Positions 48,555-63,671 of a stretch of 64,000 nt of DNA are shown here, piece by piece. The DNA lies in the NCBI RefSeq assembly GCF_964355755.1, contig NC_092673.1:2051001-2115000 (forward strand), given 5' to 3'. Both the position numbers and the translations under genes were made by a program. Every line of letters starts with the position of its first letter. The stretch's first letter is position 1. This DNA is from Antedon mediterranea (Eukaryota > Echinodermata > Crinoidea > Comatulida > Antedonidae). Below the pieces are notes generated by a model. That model saw only the letters and a program-made list of their open reading frames with translations, searched no databases and was not told the origin of the DNA.

Positions 48555-51025
48555 TATCGCATAATAATTGAATTTTAAAAACATGATATTTTGGCTATTT
48601 TTCGAAAAAATCTCCCCTCTGGGCTTAAAGGGCCATCCCCTGCTTTCCATGCTTATTTTCTTGTCTAGTCTTGTATTTTTATATTTAATGTTTCTCTTTT
48701 TATTTCATTTACATGACTGTTTTATATATTTGTACTGTATTTGGAAAGCAATAAATATTATTTACTTACTTACTCAGGGGATGATTTTTTCAAAAAATGT
48801 CAAATTTTCGACCCTTTTATTATCTTAAAATGGCTTCTATGGCGCTTTAAGATGATGATAACGCAGTATATGATCATATAAAGCAATATTATTGCATAAT
48901 AATTGAATTTTAAAAACTTGATATTTTGGCCATTTTTCGAAAAAATCCCTGTACTATATAGTAAGGAATTTTTTCCAAAAATAGCCAATTTTCGACCATT
49001 TTATTTTTCGACAAAAATGGCTTCTATGGCACTTTAAGATGATGATAACGCAATATATGATCATATAAAGTTGCATAATAATTGAATTTTAAAAACTTGA
49101 TATTTTGGCCATTTTTCGAAAAAATCCCTGTACTATAGTAAGCAATTTTTTCCAAAAATAGCCAATTTTCGACCATTTTATTTTTCGACAAAAATGGCTT
49201 CTATGGCACTTTAAGATGATCATAACGCAATGTATGATCATATAAAGCAATATTATTGCATAATAATTGAATTTTAAAAACATGATATTTTGGCCATTTT
49301 TCGAAAAAATCCCTGTACTATAGTAAGGGATTTTTTTCCAAAAATAGCCAATTTTCGACCATTTTATTTTTCGACAAAAATGGCTTCTATGGCACTTTAA
49401 GATGATCATAACGCAATGTATGATCATATAAAGCAATATTATTGCATAATAATTGAATTTTAAAAACATGATATTTTGGCAATTTTTCGAAAAAATCCCT
49501 GTACTATATAGTACAGGGATTTTTTTCAAAAATAGCCAATTTTCGACCATTTTATTTTTCGACAAAAATGGCTTCTATGGCACTTTAAGATGATGATAAC
49601 GCAATATATGATCATATAAAGCAATATTATTGCATAATAATTGAATTTTAAAAACTTGATATTTTGGCCATTATTCGAAAAAATCCCTGTACTATAGTAC
49701 AGGAATTTTTTCCAAAAATAGCCAATTTTCGATCATTTTATTTTTCGACAAAAATGTCGAAAAAAATCCCTGTACTATAGTAAGGGATTTTTTTCCAAAA
49801 ATAGCCAATTTTCGACCATTTTATTTTTCGACAAAAATGGCTTCTATGGCACTTTAAGATGATCATAACGCAATGTATGATCATATAAAGCAATATTATT
49901 GCATAATAATTGAATTTTAAAAACATGATATTTTGGCCATTTTTCGAAAAAATCCCTGTAGGCCTACTATAGTACAGGGATTTTTTTCAAAAATAGCCAA
50001 TTTTCGACCATTTTATTTTTCGACAAAAATGGCTTCTATGGCACTTTAAGATGATGATAACGCAATATATGATCATATAAAGCAATATTATTGCATAATA
50101 ATTGAATTTTAAAAACTTGATATTTTGGCCATTTTTCGAAAAAATCCCTGTACTATAGTAAGGAATTTTTTCCAAAAATAGCCAATTTTCGATCATTTTA
50201 TTTTTCGACAAAAATGGCTTCTATGGCGCTTTAAGATGATGATAACGCAATATATGATCATATAAAGCAATATTATTGCATAATAATTGATCTTTAAAAA
50301 CTTGATATTTTGGCCATTTTTCGAAAAAATCCCTGTACTATATATATAGTAAGGGATTTTTTCCAAAAATCGCCAATTTTCGACCATTTTATTTTTCGAC
50401 AAAAATGGCTTCTATGGCACTTTAAGATGATCATAACGCAATGTATGATCATATAAAGCAATATTATTGCATAATAATTGAATTTTAAAAACATGATATT
50501 TTGGCCATTTTTCGAAAAAATCCCTGTACTATAGTACAGGGATTTTTTCCAAAAATAGCCAATTTTCGATCATTTTATTTTTCGACAAAAATGGCTTCTA
50601 TCGCACTTTAAGATGATGATAACGCAATATATGATCATATAAAGTAATATTATTGCATAATAATTGAATTTTAAAAACATGATATTTTGGCCATTTTTGG
50701 AAAAAATCCCTGTACTATAGTAAGGGATTTTTTCCAAAAATAGCCAATTTTCGACCATTTTATTTTTCAACAAAAATGGCTTCTATGGTACTTTAAGATG
50801 ATGATAACGCAATATATTATCATATAAAGCAATATTATTGCATAATAATTGAATTTTAGAAACTTGATACATTTTGGCCATGTACTATAGTACAGGGATT
50901 TTTTCCAAAAATAGCCAATTTTCGATCATTTTATTTTTCGTCAAAAATGGCTTCTATGGCACTTTAAGATGATGATAACGCAATATATGATCATATAAAG
51001 CAATATTATTGCATAATAATTAAAG
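48555..51025. repeat. Satellite array, unit of about 187 bp
   Basis: Roughly 12 units, each holding TTCGACCATTTTATTTTTCG, ATGGCTTCTATGGCACTTTA, GATGATAACGCAATATATGA and CATAATAATTGAATTTTAAA. A palindromic part CCCTGTACTATAGTACAGGG occurs in some units and a broken form (CTATAGTAAGGGA) in others. One unit near 49740-49760 is truncated. Because the unit is near a multiple of three, long minus-strand frames up to 158 codons run through it; they are hydrophobic, repeat-derived and not credible genes. The stretch 48601-48780 before it looks like the 3' end of a retroelement with a TTACTTACTTA tail. Confidence 0.9.
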
Positions 51026-51443
51026 ATCCCTGTACTGTTCGACATAACCTCCGTCGAATTCTATAAATAAATCCCTACAGCATTCTAAAAATGTACTGAT
51101 ATTGCTATATATATGATTGAACAAGCTTTTAATGAAATAAAGGAGATTTAAACTCTCTTGAAAAACACCTTTTTTAGAGTTCAATATAACTATTGCTAAA
51201 TGTACTTGTACACTCGTTAATATCCTCTTCCTGATCAAAAAAATAAAGACAAGATAAGTTTAAAACAACAATAATAAGTTACTTACATTTAATAAAATAA
51301 TCAATCATCGATGATAGACAAGAGAGTTGGTCTATATTATGAATACAGTAGACAAATGATTTTTTTTTAAATTGTCAAAGATTGTATTGAAATAAATAGA
51401 TACCGAACCTTAGCAGAGCATTGCAAAATTGTTGTAGATTGTT

Positions 51444-54400
51444 TTATGAGACTGCATCTGGTGCTAGTGTGTTCGCGTCGTCCTCTTGAGCAGGGGGAGG
51501 AAGGATGTTAGGAATATCTAAAGAGTCATAAGGAATGGCGAGACATTTTGACCTCAGTTCTTGTTCAATCTTCAACAGTCTATTGTATTTGGAAGTTCGT
51601 TCACCTCTTAAGATGCCACCAAACTTGACAAATTTAGCTCCAATTCCCACAGCCTTAAAATAAAACAACTTTGATTAAAGTAATGAAATTCATGGCACAA
51701 GCATTCTAACTTAGCATTAATTGTTTGCATCCATATAAGGCAAAGACTTTCTTATATTTAAGGTTTACAGTTCACATATCTCATATATGTACTAAGTAAA
51801 CTAAAATTAAACAATGATGTAACTCACCAAATCTGCAATAAAGTCCTCTTCTGTGTCACCTCTCACACCTGATATGATACATTCACCATTGGTCTCTACA
51901 ATATGAAACAATTAACCAATATTAACATTATTTACCCTCTTGGCTGGATTGTTGGGAAGTTTCCATAAAGGCACCATTTCTAGAATTCAATGATATGCAT
52001 TAACAATTGCTATAATAATGCACTAATATTTGTTATATGCACTAATAATTGCTATATATGCACATATAAATAAATTTATTGACTACCAATTTTGAAACAA
52101 TGTATGTTACCAACAACGAACAGTATGGTTTCATGGGAGAGTGTTGAAATTTCCTTAAAAATGTCTAAAATAAGGACTTTTTAAGATGATATAAATATAT
52201 AAGATAATTATTATATAACAAATAAAAAAATTCCTGTCATTTGTTTGGACGATTGTGGGTCACATGGCGTGCAATAGTTAACGATCGTTAAATATTACTT
52301 TTTTTTGCAAATTTGTCAAAATTGAAATATAACCTCTCATTCACCTCATGGCATTATTTGTACCATTCCACAAATATAAACATTCATTATTTGTATATTT
52401 GTATTTGTAACTGTAGACAATTTTGATCAATAATACCTTTGATCTGTTTTGTTGCATTAATAATATCTGTAATAGTAGTTTGTTGTTGAAGTTTAAGTAC
52501 AGCAGCACTTGATCTCAATCCACCATTTCCCTCTGTAACAAGTCTCTCTGCTCTTGGGTAGATGTAGTCCCCAATCACAAAACACTTGTCACTGATTTTC
52601 TCAATTAATTTCTGCCATGCATCAACATCCTAACAAATACAAATATTAACATAAACGATAACAGGATTTCAGTAAGGTGAAATATAAGCAAGCGTTGCCT
52701 GGACACAATTTTTTTTTTATATATAAGTTTGGGACGCCCTATGTGAAAGGTAGCCAAATTACTTCTTAACTATAACCCTCTAAATAATCTCTCTCTCACT
52801 ATAAAGTAAAAAGAAGTTGCTCATGGGATTTGAACTCTATACATCGACGACATGCCAAGTCCATAGTCTAATCCATTCGACTAAACAAACGGCTCAACGA
52901 AAAGCATTTGCATTAGCAAATTACAGTTAGCTCAATTCTTACGTCACACTTTATGGATATGACTAATGAATATTCATGTTTATTTTGTGACGTTTCATGA
53001 GGGGACATACATAGAGTCTGTTAAAACTGTGCTGAGGAAACAAAGATGTCCCAATTTCCGCACGATGAATCAACATGATTAACTAGTTCCTAGGTCGGTG
53101 GGAATCAAAACCTTTCTATAAATAATTAAAAGAAAACACCCCATATAGATATTATCATGTTAAGTCTCCAAACTCACCTGTTTTCTTAACGGGTCAATGA
53201 TTCCCACAATTGCTGGATAACGAGCAATAAAATCAACGTAGACATCTATCAAATCGTCACTCGTTTTCAGCATACTGGTTAGAATTTCATATTTACACTT
53301 TTCCTGTATAACATCAAGATTATTATTATTAGAAAAGTAACACTACAAACAACCAGCACATGACTCGGTATACCATATACCGTACGAGAGAGATGCTTTG
53401 ACTTGAACACTTTGAATTGTAATTGTTTTATTTATCTGTTTTTGTATATAGTGAGTGCATAATCTGCTTATTCTCACTCATGGTTATTTTTCATTGGTGA
53501 CTGAATGATGTGTCAACAAAGTCTCATTCTCATGCCCAAGTAGTAGCCCTAGTTTGGATGTGAAAACTGGTACTAGGCTTGGATTTGAACCCAAGACTTT
53601 TCGATTGGTAAGGAAGCACTAAGCCACAGTGCCACTATTTTATAAAATAGATTTATTTTTCATAATGTTGATAAATGAACACTACTTACATGGTCAAATA
53701 TTTCATGAGCCGCACAATCTATCATAATATTAACCTGTTCATTTAGTTGTTGTTGATCTATAGCCTCAACCACAACATCAAGTAGCATCTCAGTCTTGTC
53801 CATCACTGGACAAAAACCTCCAACATCATTCACATTATTACATGAAGCCTGCACAGACAAATTGACAAGATTTAGAGAATGAAAATAAATTATCCGAATA
53901 ATGACAGGATTTATGAAATAATATTAAATGATCGACAATGTAGGGAACAAGATGTTGATGAAATTTATGAAAATTCAGTAATATTCTGATGAAAATACAG
54001 TAATAATGATAATGTTGATGACAATGATAATCATGAGAATGTAGTGATACTGGCAATGTTGATGACAATGATAATCATGACAATGTAGTGATACTGGCAA
54101 TGTTGATGACAATGATAATCATGACAATGTAGTGATACTGGCAATGTTGATGACAATGTTCAGAATGATAAAGAGGATAACTTACTCCATACTTGGCGAA
54201 CAACATCTTTCTAATCTGGTGATAGACAGCCGACACATTCTTCAAAGCCTTTGAACATTAAACAGATTTAATAAATAAATTAGGTAAACTGCACATTTTT
54301 ACAATTAAGCTATTTATAATATATTTGCATTGAACTTTATATATCAGACCTAAAGGGGCATATTCTATGTTGTAGACAATGATTCGGCTTAATATTCTAA

Positions 54401-56724
54401 AAAAAAGCAACATTCTGGCACACATGGCATGTCATACATGTCAGCTACACCTGTTGTTGGCACTACATAAAAGAAACTTGTGTAAGTCTAAATAGATTAA
54501 AAATAAATAAAACTGACCTTTTGAAATGTTTGGCCTGGTTTTGGTACCAGCAGTACTTCTTTAATGAGGTTTTGTTTACCAAGTGCTGATTTACCTGAAC
54601 ATAACACAGTTACTAACGGTATAGGCATTCTGTATTCAATCACATCCTCCTGTAATGTATAATATTTAATACATTGATTTCATTTTATTAATAAACAAAG
54701 TTAAGATACTTATCCTGGCCTAGGTGTAAGGAATTTTACATACCATACAACCAATTATGGTTATAACCAAGGCAATCTGCTAACAATACTGTACTATGTA
54801 CAAACTCTCCGCGGCGCGTAATGGAGGTGAAACTGATTGTGTCGCAGCCACAGATTAAGTTGTTGTTGGAGTCAATGATGAATAAAATCCTCACCTGATT
54901 TGAATACAGGTGTGAAATATACTGATACAATGGTTGGTCTTTGATAATGGCACTAGCTCTTGCAACGACCTGTGACGAGGCACCAAAAGCATCACATCCT
55001 GGCAGCATCATCTCCCTTGGTTCCACAATGACCACCACACCAGATTTGGCGCTTCCCATCTTCTTTTTATTCTTTGCTGATGAGACTTTGCCATCTTTAG
55101 CAGGAATCTCTTTTGCAGCAGCAGCCACTGTTAATTCACTACCGTCGTCTTCTTTATGAATTGCTAATTTTTTTTCATATTCCTCTAAAAGTTTAGATGC
55201 AAGTTCTCTGAAATCATAAACAATAAATACGATTTAAAATATAACAATGACAAATTCACAAGTATTATAAATTACAGAACAATATCAGGTCATCATTGTA
55301 TATTGCACTTTGTGTTCTAAATTTCTTTTTTTTTCTTTATTGGGGCTTCACGTTTTGTTTCACTCTGTGCCTTCCATACCCATAATTCATCATTAAATCC
55401 AGAAATAACCAGTAATTAGCCAGCAATTAAGATCCTGTACTTAGAAAAAGATTTCTGGTTAACCATTATGTTTACATCAATTTGCTAGTGCATTTCCAAT
55501 TTAATTTTATTGTCTTAATCATTGTCAACTTTTTACCTCAACTTTGTGTCCACATCAAACTGATTACATGGATTTACACCTTTCAACATTTCAATAATGT
55601 CATGATCTATAAGTGCTATGGCAGCTGCGATGCCCTCTGACCTCTCTCTTTCTTCCATGTCTTTCTTTTCCATTGAAACACCATCCGGGAGAACCGAAAA
55701 GCTTGATATCTTGCATGTACATACAAACTATAAAGAAATTAATATGGAATTTAGAGCTAACAAGTTTGAACACCAAAAATACCTCGATTTAAGTTTAACT
55801 TAAGTTTAAGATTTGAAGCAGCCCTACTACACTCATACATAGTTTAGGTTAGGTCAATAATCAAAGCATGTATGGTACTTTTATTAAATTGAATTCAACA
55901 TTTATTTCGACCAAAATCAAACATTAACATATGTACATAGATTAAACAAATAACACAATAACAAAAGTATCATTTGGTCAAGACATTAATTAATACAGGT
56001 ATATGTTGTAATCTTGTGGGAGTTTGCTACATACATTGTTTGTGGTGTGTGGTGTTTAGTATTAACACCTTACAGAATAAATAAAATATTGCATTACCTT
56101 CTCCGTGCCATTACGAATACAGTAAACATCAACTTCTATAGTAGGTTGGCCTTTGCAATCCAGAATCTCAAGTGCAGTTATCCGACTTACACTTGCTGGA
56201 TTGGATAGTCTAGAAAAGTATTCTGCCTAAAGAAAGGCAGCATTTAATATATTATACTTCATTTAATTTTCATTCTTTTTATCCGTAACAAATACATTCA
56301 TATATTTCTATAATATGGTTTGTCAGTGAAACACGAAATACGCATCGATCAATATACATTAAACATTAAAGGATATTATTCATATATTTACCACCTAAGG
56401 GAGTGGGATTTGATTTACAACGGATTTACCGAAATCTTGTGTCTGAATTTAACTTAAATTAGAGAGTGTGATTATACTGAGACATGGATTATACTAAATA
56501 TACTATCGGTATTAACAATACCGCCGGTATTGTTTTAATAATTGTATTCTATTTCTACTTTTTACCAAGCTGCCATAGACATCTTCTGGGTTCTGATAAA
56601 ATAATGAATTCAATATTTCTTCAATTTTCTCGGGTACATTATTCTTTTGATAAAATTTCACAGCTTTTTTCTTTAGTTCATACAATTCAAGAGCATGTCT
56701 CTGAGTAGCTGCTCTACTTGACAT
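51444..56724 (-). CDS. ENO4: Enolase 4 (sperm-type enolase-like protein), complete
   Basis: Eleven exons in phase: 56566-56724 (ATG), 56098-56226, 55537-55709, 54895-55207, 54518-54649, 54186-54248, 53690-53848, 53178-53303, 52437-52629, 51828-51895, 51444-51653 (TAA), giving 574 residues. The N-terminal helix (ALELYELKKKAVKFYQKNN) precedes an enolase N-domain (ITALEILDCKGQPTIEVDV) split by a Lys-rich insert (KNKKKMGSAK), as in ENO4. The enolase barrel follows. Compared with yeast enolase, Asp246 (IDCAA), Asp320 (VIGDY), Lys345 (AVLKL) and Lys396 (FVKFGG) are kept. Glu211 is Val (NDVGGFCP), Glu295 is Ile (GIIDP), and the GGSHAG and SHRSGET loops are lost (CSGKSALG, ISGVRGDT). Known for the mammalian orthologue: needed for sperm flagellum assembly. 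True enolase activity looks doubtful from these residues. Confidence 0.92.
52790..52905 (-). repeat. tRNA-like SINE in ENO4 intron
   Basis: On the minus strand, TTTAGTCGAATGGATTAGAC is an A-box-like stretch and GAGTTCAAATCCC is a B box. A CTTTATAGTGAGAGAGAG-type tail follows. It lies between the exons at 52437-52629 and 53178-53303. Confidence 0.5.
53560..53640 (-). repeat. tRNA-like SINE head in ENO4 intron
   Basis: On the minus strand GTGGCACTGTGGCTTAGTGC (A box region) and TTGGGTTCAAATCCAAGCC (B box inside a T-arm-like stem) are spaced as in a tRNA. It resembles the head at 33960-34092, suggesting one family. Confidence 0.6.
54015..54165. repeat. 43-bp tandem repeat in ENO4 intron
   Basis: The unit AATGTTGATGACAATGATAATCATGA plus ATGTAGTGATACTGGC is repeated three times with minor change, followed by a partial copy. 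It lies wholly within the intron between the exons at 53690-53848 and 54186-54248. Confidence 0.85.
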
Positions 56725-57906
56725 TGTTTCTGTTTGGGGTAAAACAACAAATTTATTAATAATATTATTTTATTAATAATGTTATAACAAATTATTTTGC
56801 ATCTCATTTGGATCATAATAAATAAATAAATAAATAAATAGCATAGAACACTTAAAAGAGCTTATTATGATTAATGAATGAAATGTAAAGAAAGTTATTT
56901 AAATTATTATATTGTTAAATAAATGTAATTTATCATTTGTTATGCCGTGATTTGGTAATCCCTCTCTATAGGCCTAGCCTAGTAGGCCTAGGCTAGCCTA
57001 CTAGCTAGAATCTAGCTGGGCCTCTAGGTAGGACCTAATAATAGGCATAACCTTGGCTAGCCTAGCTAGAAGCCTCTCAAGCCTAGGCTTAAGTGAAATA
57101 TAAAGAGGCAAAGACTATTTACACTCTGCCTCCTCTCATCATCTAGGCCTAGGCCTACTAGGCCTAGCTAGTACTAGTTAGTAGGCCGGGTCAGGCCAGT
57201 TTTTATGTGCGATATGCGAGTCATATTTTCTAGCTAGGCTAGCTAGAGGCCTACCTACAGGCTATAGAATAGGCCCAGCCTTATGCCAAGGCTTCTAAGT
57301 AGTATTAAAATATAATCACAATTTAGTGTCTATCACAAACATATTTATTAATGACTTGCCAAGCTATAATTCTAAGCCTAGGCGTAGCCTAGACTTTCAT
57401 TTTTGAGTTTTGTCACGCGAACGGCGAATTCGATATGTATTTTCGTCTGCTCCGAATGGTTGCTATGGTGTTTTCTACTACATAAGTTTACTAAATATGC
57501 TTTGTAACAAGTCAATATTTTATGTAATATCACAAACTACTAATTATAAATAATACCGTATTAAAATTAATTAATATACAGACATTTAATAATTGCTAGT
57601 AAATTATTTTTCAGTATATTAAACACATTATTAAACAGTTACTGAACAGCCGGTTAAAGGTCAGTCATGTGGTCATAACAACAACTGTAAACAAAGAATT
57701 TTTGCCGACGGACACAGAAACAGAGAGAAGAATAATTCACATGTAAATCCGATTTATAATTACTTTTCTAATGACAATACGATGATGGATTGATGGTGTA
57801 CCATAATAATATTAATAATCAAACTATATAAAGAATATTGGATATGTTTATGTTTTTCTATTTATATTATTAACAAATCGGTCAGTTTTTATTTTTTAAA
57901 TGCCAA
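56725..57906. promoter_or_regulatory. Shared head-to-head promoter region of ENO4 and ANKRD53
   Basis: The two start codons are 1.18 kb apart and diverge. The middle (56968-57300) is packed with palindromic TAGGCCTA and CTAGCTAG words. At 57459-57472, GTTGCTATGGTGTT reads on the minus strand as AACACCATAGCAAC, with a perfect AGCAAC half-site of the RFX X-box and a 4/6 match in the other half. Core promoter elements are not clear. Confidence 0.4.
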
Positions 57907-60079
57907 ATGGCATGCCTTGAGCTTAGTAGGCCTTCACCAATGACGGACAAGAAGAATGAACAGCCAAGATCAGACGTATTGGATCAGAGCCAGAAGACTC
58001 GAACTAGTGGTATACGAGGTTCTAAAAGTGTCGCATATCGTGCCAAAGCTGATGGACTGGAGGCTAACAAGAGGAGATATCGGGAACCTGCAGGAACACT
58101 TCTTTCAGAACCTGATGAATTTATGGCAGCCGCAATTGGAGACACTGCATGGTTGAAACAGTCTTTGAAAGATGAAAGAAATCCAAATACACTAGACAAA
58201 AATGTATGCTGTATAAATAAGATTTTGTTTTTTTATGATTAAAAAATAATGCAATACTGTATCGATAACAAAAATCAATTTTTTATTTAAAAAAATGTAT
58301 TTTATTTGACTTTAATTTTCATCCTTATTACAGGGCTTGGCACCAATTCATTTGGCAGCATTACACGGGAGATTGAATTGTTTGCAGCTTTTAATTGAAA
58401 AATACAGTGTTGATGTGAACTTGGGAAGTAGTACTGGTTGGCGCCCGATTCATCTCTCAATCAATAATAGAATTGGTAAAAAATCTACCCAATGTCTACA
58501 GTACTTGCTGGAAAAAGGCGCGGACCCATCGGTGTAAGTGGTTATCAATGATGTTCTCTTAAGCTTCTTTACTAGGCGAATTTGTTCACGTGAACATTTC
58601 GCAGAGAAAACCAACCTTTAACTATAAGAGCGAATAGCTGCGATGTTTATGTTCATCGAGTGTCTGCTCATGGACGTGTCATAGCTCATTTCCTGAGCTC
58701 TGATTGGTTGCACAATTTTTTGCTTAGCAAAAAGTAGAAACAAATTGCAAATTGGATCTTGCACCTTTTTTATTAAGACATCAACCAATTCTTAAATGTA
58801 TTGCCAAAAAATGATTAAAATGTATCTTCGCTGCAGAGTAATAGTTTTATTACACTATTTTCTTTTTGTTTTTAGCACAAATGAAGACAACTTAACGCCT
58901 GTGCACCAAGCATCAATAGAGGGCAGTGTTCAGTGTCTTAATTTGTTGATAAATGCTGGCGGATGTATAGATGTAAAAGATTCAAAAGGACAAACTCCAT
59001 TAGACTATGCAAAGATATGGGGTCACAGAAAATGTGCGAGGTGGGTAAACTAAACAATTGATCTAGAATGCAATGATCTGAAGTGGAAAAAAATCCAATG
59101 TAGATTACAGTCTTACTATATTTTATTACACACAGCGTTTGTAGTGGTGTTCCTTTATTTTCTACTTCAAATGAATTTATCTTAAAATTAACATTAATAC
59201 ATTTTTTCCTTTATTTTTAGAATAATCTCATCAAAAAGTTGGAAGCAGGAAAAAGAGGAATATTTTGACGAAATTGAAAAACTTAAAACTCTAAAAAATG
59301 TTAAAGAAAATGAAGATTTCCATCAAGAAGAAGGTAGAAAAGCAGATAAGGAATTCTACGGCCAGCTATCCTTCACAAACTGGCTGGACAATAAAGGACT
59401 GCAAGGAAAAAATACAGGTCCAACTGCGAGGGAGCTTAGTCCAGTTGCGTGGTCTAAGCAACCAAGGAAATACATTGAACTTCATGGAGATTGGGCATTG
59501 AAAGGCCATAGAGGGGTCGTTAACCCCAACAGTATTAGGAAAGATGATCAACAGCATCAATTGAAAGAGCTTGTTAAGGATTTTGAGAAATCACTTGCAA
59601 CAAAGAAAGGCAGCAAAACTAATAAAAAGTCGGGAATTAAAGATTCCCAAACAACTTTGAAACACAGATTGGCAAATAGTGGTCAAAAAAGAGCCATTAA
59701 TCTACCAGATGAAGTTGTAGAGAAAGTTCTCTTTGACAAACCTTCACCACATCAAAGACCACTTACATTCAAATGTCATAATATCATTGATTCGCAACAC
59801 AAGAAAATTTGGGAAGATGAAGATAAACCATTAGTGGAAATGTATGCACACCTGTCAAACTCTTTGGACTCCTCTTTGTTTCCTAAGAAAGGACCAATCA
59901 GCTCAGTGCAGCATTCAAAAGAACCAATCAGCTCAGGGCATCATTCAAAAGAACCAATCAGCTCAGGGCAAAAAGATGAATCTAGTAGAATATACAAATC
60001 AATGAAGCAGATATCTAAGCCTTACAGGTTTCCAAACATTACTGGCGAGGAATACAAATATCGTTTTGAGATTATTTAA
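57907..60079 (+). CDS. ANKRD53: Ankyrin repeat domain-containing protein 53, complete
   Basis: Four exons in phase: 57907-58203, 58334-58533, 58876-59040, 59221-60079 (TAA), 506 residues. The N-terminus is basic and probably unstructured. Ankyrin repeats follow: EFMAAAIGDTAWLKQSL, GLAPIHLAALHGRLNCLQLL, WRPIHLSINN with CLQYLLEKGADPSV, LTPVHQASIEGSVQCLNLLI, and GQTPLDYAKIWGHRKCARII. The long C-terminal exon is charged, with the motif KADKEFYGQLSFTNWL and a short repeat EPISSGHHSK near its end (three copies in tandem). Layout and C-terminal motif match ANKRD53, reported in mammals as a spindle-associated protein. Position next to TEX261 supports orthology. A second ATG lies 33 nt downstream (57940) and could be the real start. 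AATAAA near 60110 is a candidate polyadenylation signal. Confidence 0.88.
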
Positions 60080-60969
60080 CCAGAACAAGATATTCTAAAG
60101 ACATTTTGAAATAAATTTTTACATTAATAAATTGAATTTAATTGATTAAATTTATTAAGTGAAGAATCGGGTCATGAGAATTTTGTTGTTACATCTTTGT
60201 TTTTATTTTCCAATGTTTGGTGCTTTTTTTAAAATCCAATTCCAAAATTAGAGTTTTCCAAGTGTATTGATCACCAAAAAGATTTCCACCGAATTTCAAA
60301 ATTAACTTTCCTTATACTACTGACAAATCAATATACCATTGTAATATGTAAACATTTTATTCAGAAATAAATAAAAACTAAACTAAATGTATTCTTTTTA
60401 TTCCAGTTTTTTTTTTTCAAAATAATTTAGTACACAAAATGGTAAAGAAAAAAAACAAAGTAGAGGTCCCTTTTGACATAGGCAGTTGACATCAGTATAA
60501 CGTGTATTAAATCATGCTGTATGTTGCCTTAAATTGGTAGTATCTGTATTGATTTGCATGTAGATTGGATCTACCACTAGTAGTACTCCACCTGTGATTG
60601 GTTAAGTGTCTGCATTGGTAGTATCTGTATTGATTTACATGTAGATTGGATCCACCACTAGTAGTACTAACACCTGTGATTGGTTTATTGACTGCATCCT
60701 GCCTGATTTGTTTAACTGCATAGTTAGTAAGTAACCAATAATAACAATAATATTTCAAAACTCATTAATATTTAATGTGGTATTAAATGCATAAACATTG
60801 CTTCTAAAAATGTACATTAAGTGAAACAATAAACCAAATGGGTTACAGAGAATTAAAACTAATCATAAATAAGCCTTAGTAATACTTGTTTAGTTCTGTT
60901 TCCCCTGGTATATTGTATACTGCTTTACGATAGAAAAACCAAAAATTGTCCATAAGATTTTTTGACCAA
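60080..60969. other. Tail-to-tail gap between ANKRD53 and TEX261
   Basis: The 0.9 kb presumably holds both 3' UTRs. AATAAA words at about 60110 (+) and 60367 could serve ANKRD53. At 60529-60680 a 72-bp unit (GGTAGTATCTGTATTGATTT...GTGATTGGTT) is present twice in tandem, which makes the minus-strand open frame at 60507-60758 look repetitive. No gene is seen. Confidence 0.6.

Positions 60970-63671
<2,702 letters not shown>

Noticed and set aside
49089-49565. 158-codon minus-strand open frame and its relatives to 50773
   Set aside because: They run through the 187-bp satellite; the peptide repeats with the DNA unit and resembles no family.
60507-60758. 83-codon minus-strand frame with repeated NQYRYYQ
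   Set aside because: It is the translation of a two-copy 72-bp tandem repeat in the gap between ANKRD53 and TEX261.
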